Assembly: GCF_016859285.1 (NCBI RefSeq)
Contig: NC_053415.1
Location: 16,101,001 to 16,165,000, forward strand
Direction: 5' to 3'
Source of the DNA: Xiphias gladius
Lineage: Eukaryota; Chordata; Actinopteri; Istiophoriformes; Xiphiidae
DNA: 64,000 nucleotides
The notes under the pieces are model-generated. The model saw only the letters and a program-made list of their open reading frames with translations, ran no database searches and had not been told where the DNA came from. Positions 52,101 to 63,119 of the stretch are shown piece by piece; within the stretch, counting starts at the first letter, position 1, and each line of letters opens with the position of its first letter. A program made the position numbers and the translations under genes.

Positions 52101-53828
52101 TCTGGGGCAATTTTTTTACACTTCCAGCTGCAAAATGAAAGCCTATTTTTCCAAGAAGATTATTTCTCAGCCAGAAATACAATATACACCAGAGTATTTT
52201 TTTTTTTTTTTTAATCCCATACTGTCTCACCATGCCCATGTGTTGAGAGAGAAACGGTGTCATGTTTAATTAGCAAATTCTCACAGTGAATGTGGACACC
52301 TTGTTGACACATCCATTCCACATGAGCTATTGCTGATTCCTTTGAATGCAATTTACATAATTATACCTCATTCAGTCCTGTGAAGCACATGCCTCAAACA
52401 TCGTGTTGCTCACAGCAAAACAGCATGAGGAGAAACAGCCATATTAATGCTTGTGGCAAGATAACAGTAAACGCTGAAGCCTCTTCCTCCATCTGCATTG
52501 TATGAGACATGATGGTCGCGCTACATTACAGATATGACCCCCAACCCCCTCATATGAACGCACACACACAGAGCACTGCCTCCTTTTAAAAACATACACA
52601 CAAAGAGAGAAATTCTCACTGCCTGAGAAAGATGACCTAAATTTCTACAATGCTTAGCACTTACTGTACATATTTAAGTTGATCTGCCTTCAGTATGCAA
52701 AACCCATGGTGTATCACCTCATTTCAAAACATAAATTCTCATTTACATGCACAATATTGCAAAACAAGACTCACCAACAGTGAGTATATAAACTCTATGG
52801 AAACATTCAAAGTCAAACGACACCCATCTTCCGCAAAGAACAATGAAGCACGACAGTCTGAATTGCCAAAAATCTACTTTCAGAGGGCTCCTCCAAAACC
52901 TCTCAGCATTGAATTTCCCTCTGAATCTTGTCTTGCTCATCTAATGACTTTGTTTATGTCTGCTATGGGACATGTCTGGCGAGACACCTTGAACACTGGG
53001 ATACAGCTCTCAGTCGAAATATAAAGACAGAAATGAAATATTCACCCGCCTTATTGTCTCCAAACTTCAGGAGAAGAATCAATAAAACATAACATTGGCT
53101 TCTTTCTCAGTTTAAGACTTCCGTTGGGGTTTGAAACCCCCAAGTGACGTTGGAGGCTTTACTCTTGCATATGAAAACACCAGAGTTTTATTTTGATGTT
53201 TGAATTAATCAGCGGAGAGCATCTTCAGAACAAAAAGATCTGATGTTGCCTGTGGGATCTGTGGGCCATCTGAGATTTCTAAGCCTGTATTTAAAAGCAT
53301 GTTTTGAGGAATGTATTTCAACAGCCCATAATAAGCTAAGACGATCCAAAGTGCCTCTCATATCTGGTCTATAAAACTCAGCCAATCTTTGTTTTTTTGT
53401 TCTTATATACCACATATTTTTAATGTCCTGATCTATCCCTTTGGTTAGTAAAATTGATTTCAAAGATTCATGTTGAAAATAGTAGCATAGTATGTTTCAA
53501 CACAGCTCTCATGTGAAGGTTAAACCCCTGTGAAGTGTGTCACTTCTGGCAATACAACGGGGCAATTATGTGGACCAGGTCAGCATATGTAGACACCAGT
53601 GGAGGACAAAGGACACAGCTAAATAGGAGGGGGATTGTGACCCCATTACTGTGTTATCTCAGATGCAAAAAAAATCTGTTCAGTCCCAACTTGACATGCT
53701 ACAACTCATTTGTTTAATCTACAAAAAAACCCAAGTTTGAAAATGACAAACTGTGCTTTCAAATGAGGTAATGTGTCAGACTACTTCCAGGCAACATGTC
53801 GTTTTAAAATGAGAATTTTGTGGAAATT

Positions 53829-54092
53829 AAACAAACTCTCTAGATTAAAAAGACGTGTTACCTACTGAGCTTTAGAGGTGCTGGTGGGTGGATTTTGTTG
53901 AGCGAGACCGTGGCTAGCTGTTTCCCCTCCCGTTCTGCGTCTTTGTGTTAAGCTAAGCTAAACAGCTGGTGGCAGTAGCTCTTATCTAGACAGACGGACA
54001 TGAACATGGTATCTTCTTCTCAATCTCGTGGCAGGACAGTGAATTACAAAAATTTCCCAAAATGTTGAACTACTAATTCAACAATTCCTCTC
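53829..54092. repeat. Abundant percomorph interspersed repeat copy
   Basis: The words ACTGAGCTTTAGAGGTGCTG, GGCTAGCTGTTTCCCC, GTTAAGCTAAGCTAAACAGC and TTTCCCAAAATGTTGAACTA occur in the order I recall for this common short fish element. The right end is inverted relative to the fragment at 511-690. Confidence 0.75.
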
Positions 54093-54601
54093 GACCAAAA
54101 AGCACACTTGATTGAACATTTTGCATGGCTATAAGTACAGTATGTGGTAACAGCTTTTGCCGATGTGTCAGAAGGCCCACTTAAAATGTAACTCAAATGT
54201 CATACAACATGGTCAGAATAACTGACAGGAAACGCAAAGAGCTGGAGAGAGAGAAAGAGACAGACATACAGACAGAGATAAGAGTCTGGCTTCTGAAAGA
54301 CATGGGGTATTGAGTTCTTTAAGGCAAGCGATCTCCCACTAGAGCAATATGCAGTTGAGCTGAGCTCCACCACACTGTAATTTGCCTCTGATTTCTAATC
54401 TTTGTAAAAGAATGCAAAGCTAAGTGCCTTCCACAAATGCAGACTATCATGGCATTTCTTCAGGCACATTATGGACCAGAGTGATTAGAGAACTTAAAAT
54501 GCAAAGGCATCCCTTGAAACTGAATGCATTTACAATCCTATTAAATATGGAATTGTGTCTGTGGGGCCAACAGTAAATGTGAAATATATTTCCCTGAAAC
54601 A

Positions 54602-54619
54602 TTTTTTTTTTTTTTTTTA
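54602..54619. repeat. Poly(T) tract (18 bp)
   Basis: A pure T run. Confidence 0.9.
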
Positions 54620-55589
54620 CCCATACACTTTCCGTCTGCCACTTGCTTCCTTCACTCTCTTGGTGGATCTGTTTGAGGCTGTGAATAATTTGCCTGCAAC
54701 TTTCATGGTAATAGCTACACTCAACACAATTATATTGCATTAATCACAAAAATACTATCACTATTATCCATCAGCATCATGAAGACATTCTTTATGACAG
54801 ATGATTTAACAGTTGGTTGCTTTCACTGTAAAGAGTTCAACTGTTTTATAAATTTTTCAAAAAAGATAATAAAAAATCAAATCGAATATTGATATAAAAG
54901 GTAGCTTGAATTCAGAACCTGGGGTGCAGTGTAAAGTCTTCCTGAAGAAGTGACCTTGAGCCCATTTAGTTTAAAGTATCTAATTCTGCTCTCTTTGTTA
55001 TTATGATCACTAACTGTAGTGTGAAACTCATATATTCAAGTAGCTTGAACCTTTGGCATGTCATAATGAGCAGAAAATCCATCACTGCATAAACATTCAA
55101 ATTTACATTTTAGACCATCAAACAGTACAATTACATGGAATGTGTAAACGAAGCCACAACAAACTGTGGAATTTTCACAACACAATGAAAACAACCATCT
55201 GCTAAATAACCTCTCTAAGCCATAAACAACCATTTACTTATCATAAATTCACATAAACTCCTCCGCGCCCCATCTCAAACTAACGCAGTATTGTAGTATA
55301 ATAATCCATCTATCACCACAGCCATTTGACCTGATTTAATGTAATCCAGAGAGAATCGCCCACACTGAAGCTATGATCACCTTTGTTCTCATTAGAGTAA
55401 AAATCAGCCTACGTAATGTGGCTCCAAATTGAGCTGAAAGAGGAAACAACTGTTTAGCAACCTGTTTAATACACCATCCTCAATGATTTTAACTCTTTCC
55501 TTTGCTGCGTTGAAGGTATATTGTGATATTATTTTTGCCACTTCACTGTGATACTCTTTTGCAACACTTTTTGTTTATGCTAACTGGCA

Positions 55590-56410
55590 AATTATATTAT
55601 GCTAACACCCTACACTAAGATGATAAGTAGGGTTATACCTGTTTAAAATCTGCATTTTAGCAGGGGTAACATGCAGATTTTAAAGCAGGGGTAAGCTACT
55701 GTGACTTTCTGCCCCAGTGCAAATTTCACCAGTCAATGTTACAAGTATTTCAGCCATGACAATAGAGTTTAGTGTTTAATCCTGAAAAAACTAAGACCTG
55801 CATCAATTCATTATTCGGCTACTTCGGGCACTGCAACAAGTTGTAAAACAACAATGTTATCACCTTATAAAGCTGATATGGCTAACATGTTAGCAAATTA
55901 ACATGTTGCCTGCTTACTACATCCAGCAGTTATGGAGTAGCATTTACCTTCATTTTGAGTCTCGTTTGTGTCCACCTGATGTCCAATATTCACTATCCTT
56001 TTAGCTCTGTCTTTGGTCTACACCATCTCCCGAGGGAAATATCTGACTCTTTAGCTTCTACATTTTCCACTATGTTTACCAGCTAGTCTCTAAAGTGTCT
56101 GCTTGCCATTTGCTGCTGGGCAGGTAGCGTGCTGTGGCTTTTATCAGAGGATTTTCAGTGAAAACTGCTGTCTGTTGCGTCTAGGAAATGAAAGCGGTAA
56201 GAGTGAACCAAAACAACTGCGGGCCATAAAACCAAAACAATTGAACAATTTAATAAAAAAATGCTAAAACGCTCTGTGGAGGTGAGGAACCTCAACAGTC
56301 AGGTGATTATTCTCTGTGGAGTTCACTGCTAGCAATGCCTTTTCATATTACACAGGTTTATTTGATCCATTGTCATTACGAAAACTTTGACTAGTGCAGC
56401 TTTCACTGGA
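55590..56410. repeat. Degenerate fish interspersed repeat
   Basis: Words such as GGCTAACATGTTAGCAAATT, CGCTCTGTGGAGGTGAGGAA and ACTTTGACTAGTGCAGCTTT recall a common percomorph repeat. Boundaries are approximate and the copy is old. Confidence 0.45.
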
Positions 56411-57847
56411 AATGGTTTTTACTCTGTGTACTGTCAGTATACTTATTTTCCCCCTGAGTGTGCAGATAACTCCAACATTTCTCTCATCATCAGTGGAGCA
56501 CCTCCAAATTTAGCCCCTTAATGAGAGCTCAAGTTTAAGTCAACATCAAACATTCAAGTGGGCCCAGTTGTGAATGGGACAGGGAAAATAAATGAATATT
56601 TTTACGTTAAACTGATTTTATTATAACCTACAATGGAAAATAAAAGTTATACCCAGCATTAATCAGCATGGAAGAAATTCATTTGATGATGAGAGAGAAA
56701 CAAGTGACAACGAATTAAATTTCATGCATTTCAGTAGGTAGCGTGCATGTACATTCCCCATATTTTTATCACTTAGGGTGGAGCACTCAACTGTGAAGTT
56801 GCTGAACTTCAGTTAGCAGGAATCTTCACATTCCCTCTCAACAACCTCTGCACACTAATTACACTATACCTCACTGATAATGTAGTAAGTATGTGAGCAC
56901 CACACATTTTAAAGTCAAGGCACGTTAAGATCAAGGATTTAAAAGTCAGTGCGTGTGTTTCTATTAGAGTGAATACGTTTCAGAAACTTAACATCTTGCG
57001 TAAGAAATGTTGGCAGCCTTGAAGTGAATCTGATTAGATGATTAGAAAAGTCATTTATAGTCTGCATGTAGAGCAATTTTAATAGATTTAATAGATTTAA
57101 TAGATTGTCTCCAAAAAAACACCAATAAATGATCAACATAGTTTAATCCCAAACGCAATAACGTCTGATTTAAGAAACAAATACATTCTGTCACAGTTGT
57201 AATCTCGGTTGGAAAGTTTTTACTAGAAAATCACCCACCTACCTTTGTTGTTTACTGCAGCCTCTACTATTTCAGTCTGTCTCTGTGGGCTTTTCACAAT
57301 CTCTCAGATCATTATTTGTATTGTTAGCATTATTGTTTCAGATTGTTGTTTGTGCTTCAACCACAGCATACTGTGGACTAATGAATTGTTGAGTGCAAAA
57401 TACCCACGAACTGTGATCTTCAAAACTCTCCTCCGCTCCTCTTTAAGATACACAAGAAAAGGAGAGGTTAGAGGTGAACGTTAAGAGAGAAATTGTGAAC
57501 AGGCTTGTATCTAGATGTGGGTGAAAAGAATAGTTATACACTGTGTTTTCAGTAATCCATCACAACAAAGAAGTGCAAAAAGCACAATTATACTGGAGAA
57601 GACAATTCACTATATCAAATCTAATAAACTCCACTGGATGATTGACAGAAAGAGTCAATGGGCGTGCACACATTCAGTATTTGATGGAAACTAAATCAGA
57701 TCCTTGGTGAAGATTTGCAGATGTATTTTCAAGGTTCATATTTAAATTTAGTTTACACAGCCAATTCCAGCTATCACGTGTATAGACTGTGGTGTTACTG
57801 TATTGTGATCAACTTTAACCTTTAAAGACAAACACAGAGGTAACTAC

Positions 57848-58395
57848 ATGGACAAAAGTATATGGGCACCCTAATGAAGTATTTGAACAGCTGAATGTTA
57901 CATCAATAAATGGTTATTGAATATCTAATTCCAAAACCATGGGCCTTAATATTCTGTCTTAAACACCCTCTGCCCTTCTGGGAAGGCTTTCGACAAGACT
58001 GTGGATCATGTCCTAGATTGTTTCTTGTAGAGATTTGTGAGGCTGGGCACTGATGTTCCAGTCATTGGGCTGAATTTGGGGTCTAGATGATGGCTCCTTG
58101 CAATCCAGTACAGTTCTTCCTCACCAAACTTTGAAAAACCTTCTTCATGGACCTTCTTCAATTTGTGCACTGTCATGTTGAAAAAGGAAAGTCCCCTCCC
58201 CAAACTGTTGCCAGAATCATTGTCTATTTAGTATCTACATTATTGTCTGAAATATCATTGTATGTTATAGCAGTAAGATTTCCCTTAACTGGAATTTAGC
58301 ATGTAAGCCTAAACTATGAGAAAACGCCCCAAACCAAAACGGCACAAAAGTACTGTATGTGTACAGCTATGTCCACCTACTTGTTGCCATATAGA
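57848..58395 (-). mobile_element. Tc1-like transposon fragment
   Basis: The left end CATGGACAAAAGTATATGGG is a Tc1-family terminus, and the right edge GCTATGTCCACCT is a decayed match. The minus strand at 58203-58006 encodes a piece resembling the catalytic C-terminal half of a Tc1 transposase: GLSFFNMTVHKLKKVHEEGF, FGEEELYWIARSHHLDPKFS and TSVPSLTNLYK. The second catalytic Asp of the QHDCAPVHK-like motif is lost (NMTVHK), and the N-terminal half of the protein is absent. Confidence 0.85.
58006..58203 (-). pseudogene. Tc1-like transposase C-terminal remnant
   Basis: Sixty-five open codons align by eye with the end of the Tc1 DDE core, including the region where SPDLNPIEHLW is usual, here HHLDPKFSPMTG. 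Substitutions at catalytic positions and truncation make it inactive. Confidence 0.8.
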
Positions 58396-59093
58396 GCACT
58401 CCCTCTCCCTGTTAAACTGTGCATTCAAGGGTGCAGCAAACAAATGGCCCATCCAGTATCACAGAGTGCTGAGTATAAGTTGGATTTAATGTGATTTTAG
58501 TTTCATAATAGTTGTTTTCACAGTGGGGGGTTGTAGTCAAAACCCAGGAGATACACATGAATAAATAGTTAACAAATATGTCTCCCATAAATCAGGAGAC
58601 AGGTTAGTAAGGGTTTACTCAAATGGAGTTAGTGGTATTGGACAATAGCTACTGATTACTTTTTTTTTTCTTTTTTAGTACATAAAAGAAAACCAGAAAA
58701 AAAAAATCTGCTTTCATAAGAAGAGATCGATCCAGCATCACTCCTCCATCAGAGAGGCTGTGGATGTTGATTAAACTGTTCTCAAATGAGCCCGAGAGCT
58801 CAACAAATCCTTGCTCAGCTCACCAGAAAAAAAAAAAAAACGAAAAAAAAGATTGGGATGCCCTTGTGAGTGCATGCACACACACCCACACCTTAGTCGC
58901 GCTCAGGCAATAGACAATAAACTAAACATCAAAAGAGGAAGAAATAGGCTTTTGCTAAATAAAACCATCACTCGGTAATGGCTGTGGTAAGACGATAAAC
59001 AGTGCAGGGACTTCAAGCAGCGGCATATCTTTCTGCCCTTTTTTCCTTTTTGCAACTTTCTTCAGTGTGCACTCTCAAAACAGGCTTAGAGCT

Positions 59094-59128
59094 TCTTTTT
59101 CTTTTTTCTTTTTTTTTTTTTTTTTTTT
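59094..59128. repeat. Polypyrimidine tract upstream of pcdh8 promoter
   Basis: A T-rich run with a few C residues ends about 35 bp before the pcdh8 CCAAT-type box. Confidence 0.9.
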
Positions 59129-59161
59129 CATAAGGGGGTATTTTTAATTCTAAAGCGAGGG

Positions 59162-59220
59162 ATTGGTCACACTTCGTCTCATTAGCATGAGGAGCTGTAT
59201 AAACCCCGCCACGGCAGAAT
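59162..59220 (+). promoter_or_regulatory. pcdh8: pcdh8 core promoter
   Basis: ATTGGTC (59162), ATTAGCAT (59181), TATAAA (59198-59203) and CGGCAGAAT (59212-59220) form a compact block. A TATA box here predicts a transcription start near 59230 and a 5' UTR of about 150 bp, which would exclude the in-frame upstream ATG at 59260 only if initiation falls later. The layout mirrors the promoter at 37148-37205. Confidence 0.7.
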
Positions 59221-59379
59221 TTTGAGCCGTATTGAAGGCGAGGCAACAAGCGTGTCTGAGTGGCTGCGCGCAAGGAGCAAGTACTAACTTTCACTTTCGG
59301 CACATTTCGGTTCACAAAGGCGGGAGCTGTATGGAGAACTCACTCCAGAGGTGAACCGGACCCATCCGTTCAGCGCACA

Positions 59380-62300
59380 ATGAGGCTGCCTACCGCGAAG
59401 ATGACACGGGGCAAATTCACCACCTACTGGTACCGGTGGATTTTTATATCCTCAATCCATCAGTTTTTATTCGCCTCACTGGCCCGATCCGAAGGAAATA
59501 CTGTGCGGTACCAGACCAGTGAGGAGGAAGCGCCAGGTACGGTCATCGGGAACCTCGCCAAGGACATGTCCTTGAGTGTGTCTCATTCCTCCAAGACCAG
59601 TTTTAGGATGATGAAACAATTCAACGATTCGTTCATCAGGGTGCGAGAGAGCGACGGGGAACTCGCCGTCGGGGAGCGGATTGACAGGGAAAGAATCTGC
59701 AGACACACTCCCCAGTGTCTCATTACTTTTGACGTGGTGAATTTCTCCAAAGATCGCTACAAACTGATTCACGTTGAGGTGGAAGTAAGGGACGTCAACG
59801 ACAACTCCCCGGAGTTTCCGAACAAGGAATCTACCGCGGAGATCTCAGAGAACGCCGCGGTCGGGTCCCGGATCCCTCTAGACCCAGCCGTGGACGCTGA
59901 TGTCGGGTCAAACTACATCCAGAGCTATCAGATTTCCGTCAACAGTCACTTTACCATTGATGTGCTCTTGAGAGCGGATGGGGTTAAATATGCGGAATTG
60001 GTGCTAATGAGAGAGCTAGACAGGGAGACTCAGTCATCATACGCTGTTGAGCTGGTCGCCACAGACGGCGGGAACCCATGCAGGTCGGGGTCCACGAAGA
60101 TAACTATAAAAGTCACGGACTTTAACGACAACAGCCCCGTTTTTGACCAGAACAGCTTCTCGGTCAGTTTGCCGGAGGACGCACCGGTTGGCACCGTTAT
60201 ACTGGACTTGAACGCAGTTGATGCAGATGAGGGTTTAAACGGAGAGGTCGTCTACGGGTTCGGGAAACAGGTTTCTCACGAGATCCGAGAACTTTTCCAA
60301 GTGGACAGTAAATCGGGTCGCCTGACGCTCAGGAGCCCGGTGGATTTTGAGGACAAACGCACCTATGAGCTAGACGTGCAGGCGACTGATCAGGGACCCA
60401 ACCCGACCCCCTCCGTGTGCAAAATCATAATTCATGTCACAGACGTTAATGACAATGCCCCCGAAATCAGCATCACCCCGATGACCTCCATCACGACAGG
60501 CGTTGCGTACATTAGCGAGGCGGCAGACAAGGACAGTCTGGTGGCTCTGATCAGCACCTTGGACAGGGACTCGGGTGTAAACAGCCAGGTCCACTGCACG
60601 TTATACGGCCACGACCATTTCAAACTCCGGCAGGCTTACGAGGACAGCTACATGATAGTCACAGCAGCAGCCCTGGACAGGGAGAGGATTAGGGAGTATA
60701 ACTTGACGGTCATGGCTGAGGATTTTGGGTCACCTCCGCTGAGAAAGATCACTCAGTACACCATCAGGCTCAGCGACGAGAATGACAACGCCCCTCACTT
60801 CACCAAGGCTGTCTACGAAGTTTCGGTGGTGGAAAACAACGCCCCGGGCGCTTACATCACCACAGTTGAGGCCAGCGACGCGGATCTGGGCAACAATGGC
60901 AAAATTACTTACAGACTTGGGGACAGTGTTATCATGGGCTCCCCAGTAAACACCTTCGTGTCGCTTAACTCAGTGTCAGGCTCCATATATGCACTAAGAA
61001 GTTTCAATTATGAAGTAATGAAACAGCTGGACATACACATCCAAGCGAGTGATGGGGGGTCACCACAGTTGCAGAGCACAGCTGTCATCAGACTAAAAAT
61101 AGTCGATCAGAATGACAACCAGCCTTCTATCATAGAGCCAGTCCTTTACAAAGGATCTGCCGAGGTTTTCCTGCCCAAAGATGCACCTGCAGGTTATGTG
61201 GTAACCCAGATAAAAGCCACAGACGCTGATGAAGGCATAAATGCACAGCTGTCCTATAAGATCACCGAGGGGGAAAACCTGGGCTTCTCTATCAACAAAG
61301 AAACAGGGAAGGTGCGCGTGAGCAGACAGCTGACATATGATCTCACGGACAATGTCAAAGTCACGGTGTCAGTCAGTGACAATGGATCCCCTGCACTTAC
61401 CTCTACAGCCATTATACACTTAACTTTTATAGAAGGAACTCTACCCAGCTTGCCTTCTTTTGCTCAAAATGGCAGCGAGGAGCTCTTTGAATGGGACATG
61501 TCCATAGCCATAATCATTGTACTGGCAGGGAGCTGCTCTCTCCTCCTGCTGGCTATCATTCTCATCACAACCATTTGCAGCCGGCGGAAAAAAGAGACAA
61601 GGGGGAGGGGGTGTGATGAAAAAGAAGACATACCAAATGTGGAGAAAGTGGAAAGTGGTCATATTGATTCAGTGATTGCCAGCCATAAAGGCAAAGTGTT
61701 TGATGCCCATCCATTTCCAGAGAAACCTCCAATGGCCAGCAGCAACACAACAGAGACCGGCTGTGAGGATGGCAGGCAGACAGCAGGCATCTTTGAATCC
61801 AACAGCAGGGTGATGGAGGGTCAATTGAAGGTGAGTTATTATTTTTCAGAGATATTTAAAGTTTGTCACACACTGACAATGTTGTTGACTTTTTGCATTT
61901 CGACTCTAAATTCATGCAACTGTTTATCTTTGCAGGGTTATTCTACACTGCCAGGATATGGGAAAGAAACTGTCAGACCAATAACGATATGGAAGGGTAA
62001 TTCATTCACAACAATCTCAGCAAGAGATCCCCACATCAGTGGCAAGGACAGTGGAAAAGGGGACAGTGACTTCAATGACAGTGATTCTGACATAAGTGGA
62101 GATGTGCACAAAAAAGATTCGCCACCAATGAACAGTGAGTGTCACAAAAGCACAATAAAAATAATAATAAGATATTAATTCAGAAGGAGTCAAATGAGAA
62201 TATGTAAAGAGGAAATCCATGCAGTGTTATGACTGTGTTCTTTTTGCTTCCTGCAGTTTAATTTCTATTTGAATATAGTACAAAATCTAAGCCACATACC

Positions 62301-62736
62301 AAACAGATTTCACCGAGTTACAACAATACATTTTCCAATCCACTGGATACGTTATGATTGATTTAACTTGGGCTCACTGGGGTGTTCATATTACAGCCTG
62401 ACAGCACTGCTGTTTTCCACAGGTCTCTGGGCATGTACAAGTGAGTGCAAGGTGTTGGGACACTCCGACCGATGCTGGAGCCCTTCAGCTACAAGGCCCA
62501 ACACGAGTCTGGCCTGTGGACCGCATCTGTCAACGTTCTCCAAGACAGCTTCACTTCCCCGGGACACCAGAAGGGAAAATTACTACCCAGCTCACATAAC
62601 CAAAACCAACGGGCTGCAAAGTGTGTACGAAAAAGTCCAACACCAGGAATTTGATTACATCCTCGTTGGTCCACCGACACCGGCCAGAATACAGGAAACA
62701 GATGAGATATCAATTCCAGAGTACACAAATTCTTAA
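59380..62736 (+). CDS. pcdh8: Protocadherin-8 (paraxial-protocadherin family), three coding exons
   Basis: Coding exons are 59380-61830, 61936-62134 and 62423-62736, with phases 0 and 1, giving 987 aa. The hydrophobic signal is at about 17-36. Six cadherin repeats follow with linkers DVNDN (138-142), DFNDN (247), DVNDN (355), DENDN (466) and DQNDN (576). The membrane helix is near 707-732, then a basic CSRRKKE stop-transfer. Tail motifs are IWKGNSFTTIS (835-845), KDSGKGDSDFNDSDSDISGD (854-873), CTSECKVLGHSDRCW (888-902), LSTFSK (919-924, WIRS match) and KTNGLQSVYEKV, all in the order found in human PCDH8. The start at 59380 has A at -3; MTRGKF at 59401 is an alternative, and an in-frame ATG at 59260 would add 40 residues ahead of the signal, which is less likely. 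It stands head to head with the pcdh8-like gene. PCDH8 functions in morphogenetic adhesion and synaptic plasticity in other vertebrates. Confidence 0.95.
61936..62134 (+). CDS. pcdh8: pcdh8 exon 2: WKGNSF and KDSGKGDSD tail motifs
   Basis: The acceptor TATCTTTGCAG and donor GTGAGTG bound 199 bp encoding residues 818-883 plus one base. The preceding 105-bp intron is itself open in the same frame. Its content equals exons 2 plus 3 of the pcdh8-like gene. Confidence 0.92.
62423..62736 (+). CDS. pcdh8: pcdh8 exon 3: Cys motif, WIRS match and C-terminus
   Basis: The acceptor GTTTTCCACAG precedes codons for LWACTSECKVLGHSDRCWSP, then STFSKTASLPRD, NYYPAHITKTNGLQSVYEKV and an end at EYTNS. All of these blocks have clear counterparts at the human PCDH8 C-terminus. 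The two leading bases complete a Ser codon with exon 2. Confidence 0.93.
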
Positions 62737-63092
62737 ATGAAAGATCATAAACTCATCAAAAGGGATTTTGTCTTTATACTGTACAGTACTTTTATCTTAA
62801 GTGACTCTATGTTGGATTCTTGCAGTGTTTTGTAGTATGTCATGTGTCTTTTGGCTCATATAAGACTGTTCATTGTATCATGTGTAATATGCAAGATTTT
62901 GTACATTAATAATATATTTTTCATAATGGTTCAATGCAAAGAAAAATTTTATTATGAATTTTCAAGAGCATGTGTTATTATTTAAGGGGCATGACCTATG
63001 GACATTTAGGCTGAAAGGGGCCTTTCTGGTGTGGAAAACAATCAGTATGAAAGATTACCATGTCTGTGGTAGATATGTCACATTGTTGCACA

Positions 63093-63098
63093 AATAAA
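63093..63098 (+). terminator. Candidate pcdh8 poly(A) signal
   Basis: This is the first AATAAA after the pcdh8 stop, 357 bp downstream. A GT-containing stretch (TTGTCTTGAGG) follows within 25-35 bp. Confidence 0.5.
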
Positions 63099-63119
63099 CG
63101 AGTACAAAGTACAACCCAT

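Larger units (their letters stand above)
37206..59161. other. Intergenic region between divergent pcdh8-type genes (22 kb)
   Basis: No conserved coding frame was found. Contents recognised are the hAT-type MITE at 37642-38154, GT/CA microsatellites near 44.4, 46.4 and 49.1 kb, degenerate interspersed repeats at 53829-54092 and 55590-56410, and a Tc1 fragment at 57848-58395. Several non-repetitive blocks (about 43541-43850, 44840-45120, 47850-48330 and 51330-51700) look like candidate regulatory elements but this is a guess. Confidence 0.7.

Noticed and set aside
55650..55700. Repeated words ATTTTAGCAGGGGTAA and TTTTAAAGCAGGGGTAAG
   Set aside because: Only two short imperfect copies inside an old repeat. 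No spacer pattern like a CRISPR array or other system.
57078..57106. Three tandem AATAGATTT units
   Set aside because: A short simple repeat with no further structure.
59260..59379. In-frame upstream ATG adding 40 residues to pcdh8
   Set aside because: The added segment precedes the signal peptide and has no counterpart in human PCDH8. The ATG lies within about 30 bp of the predicted transcription start.
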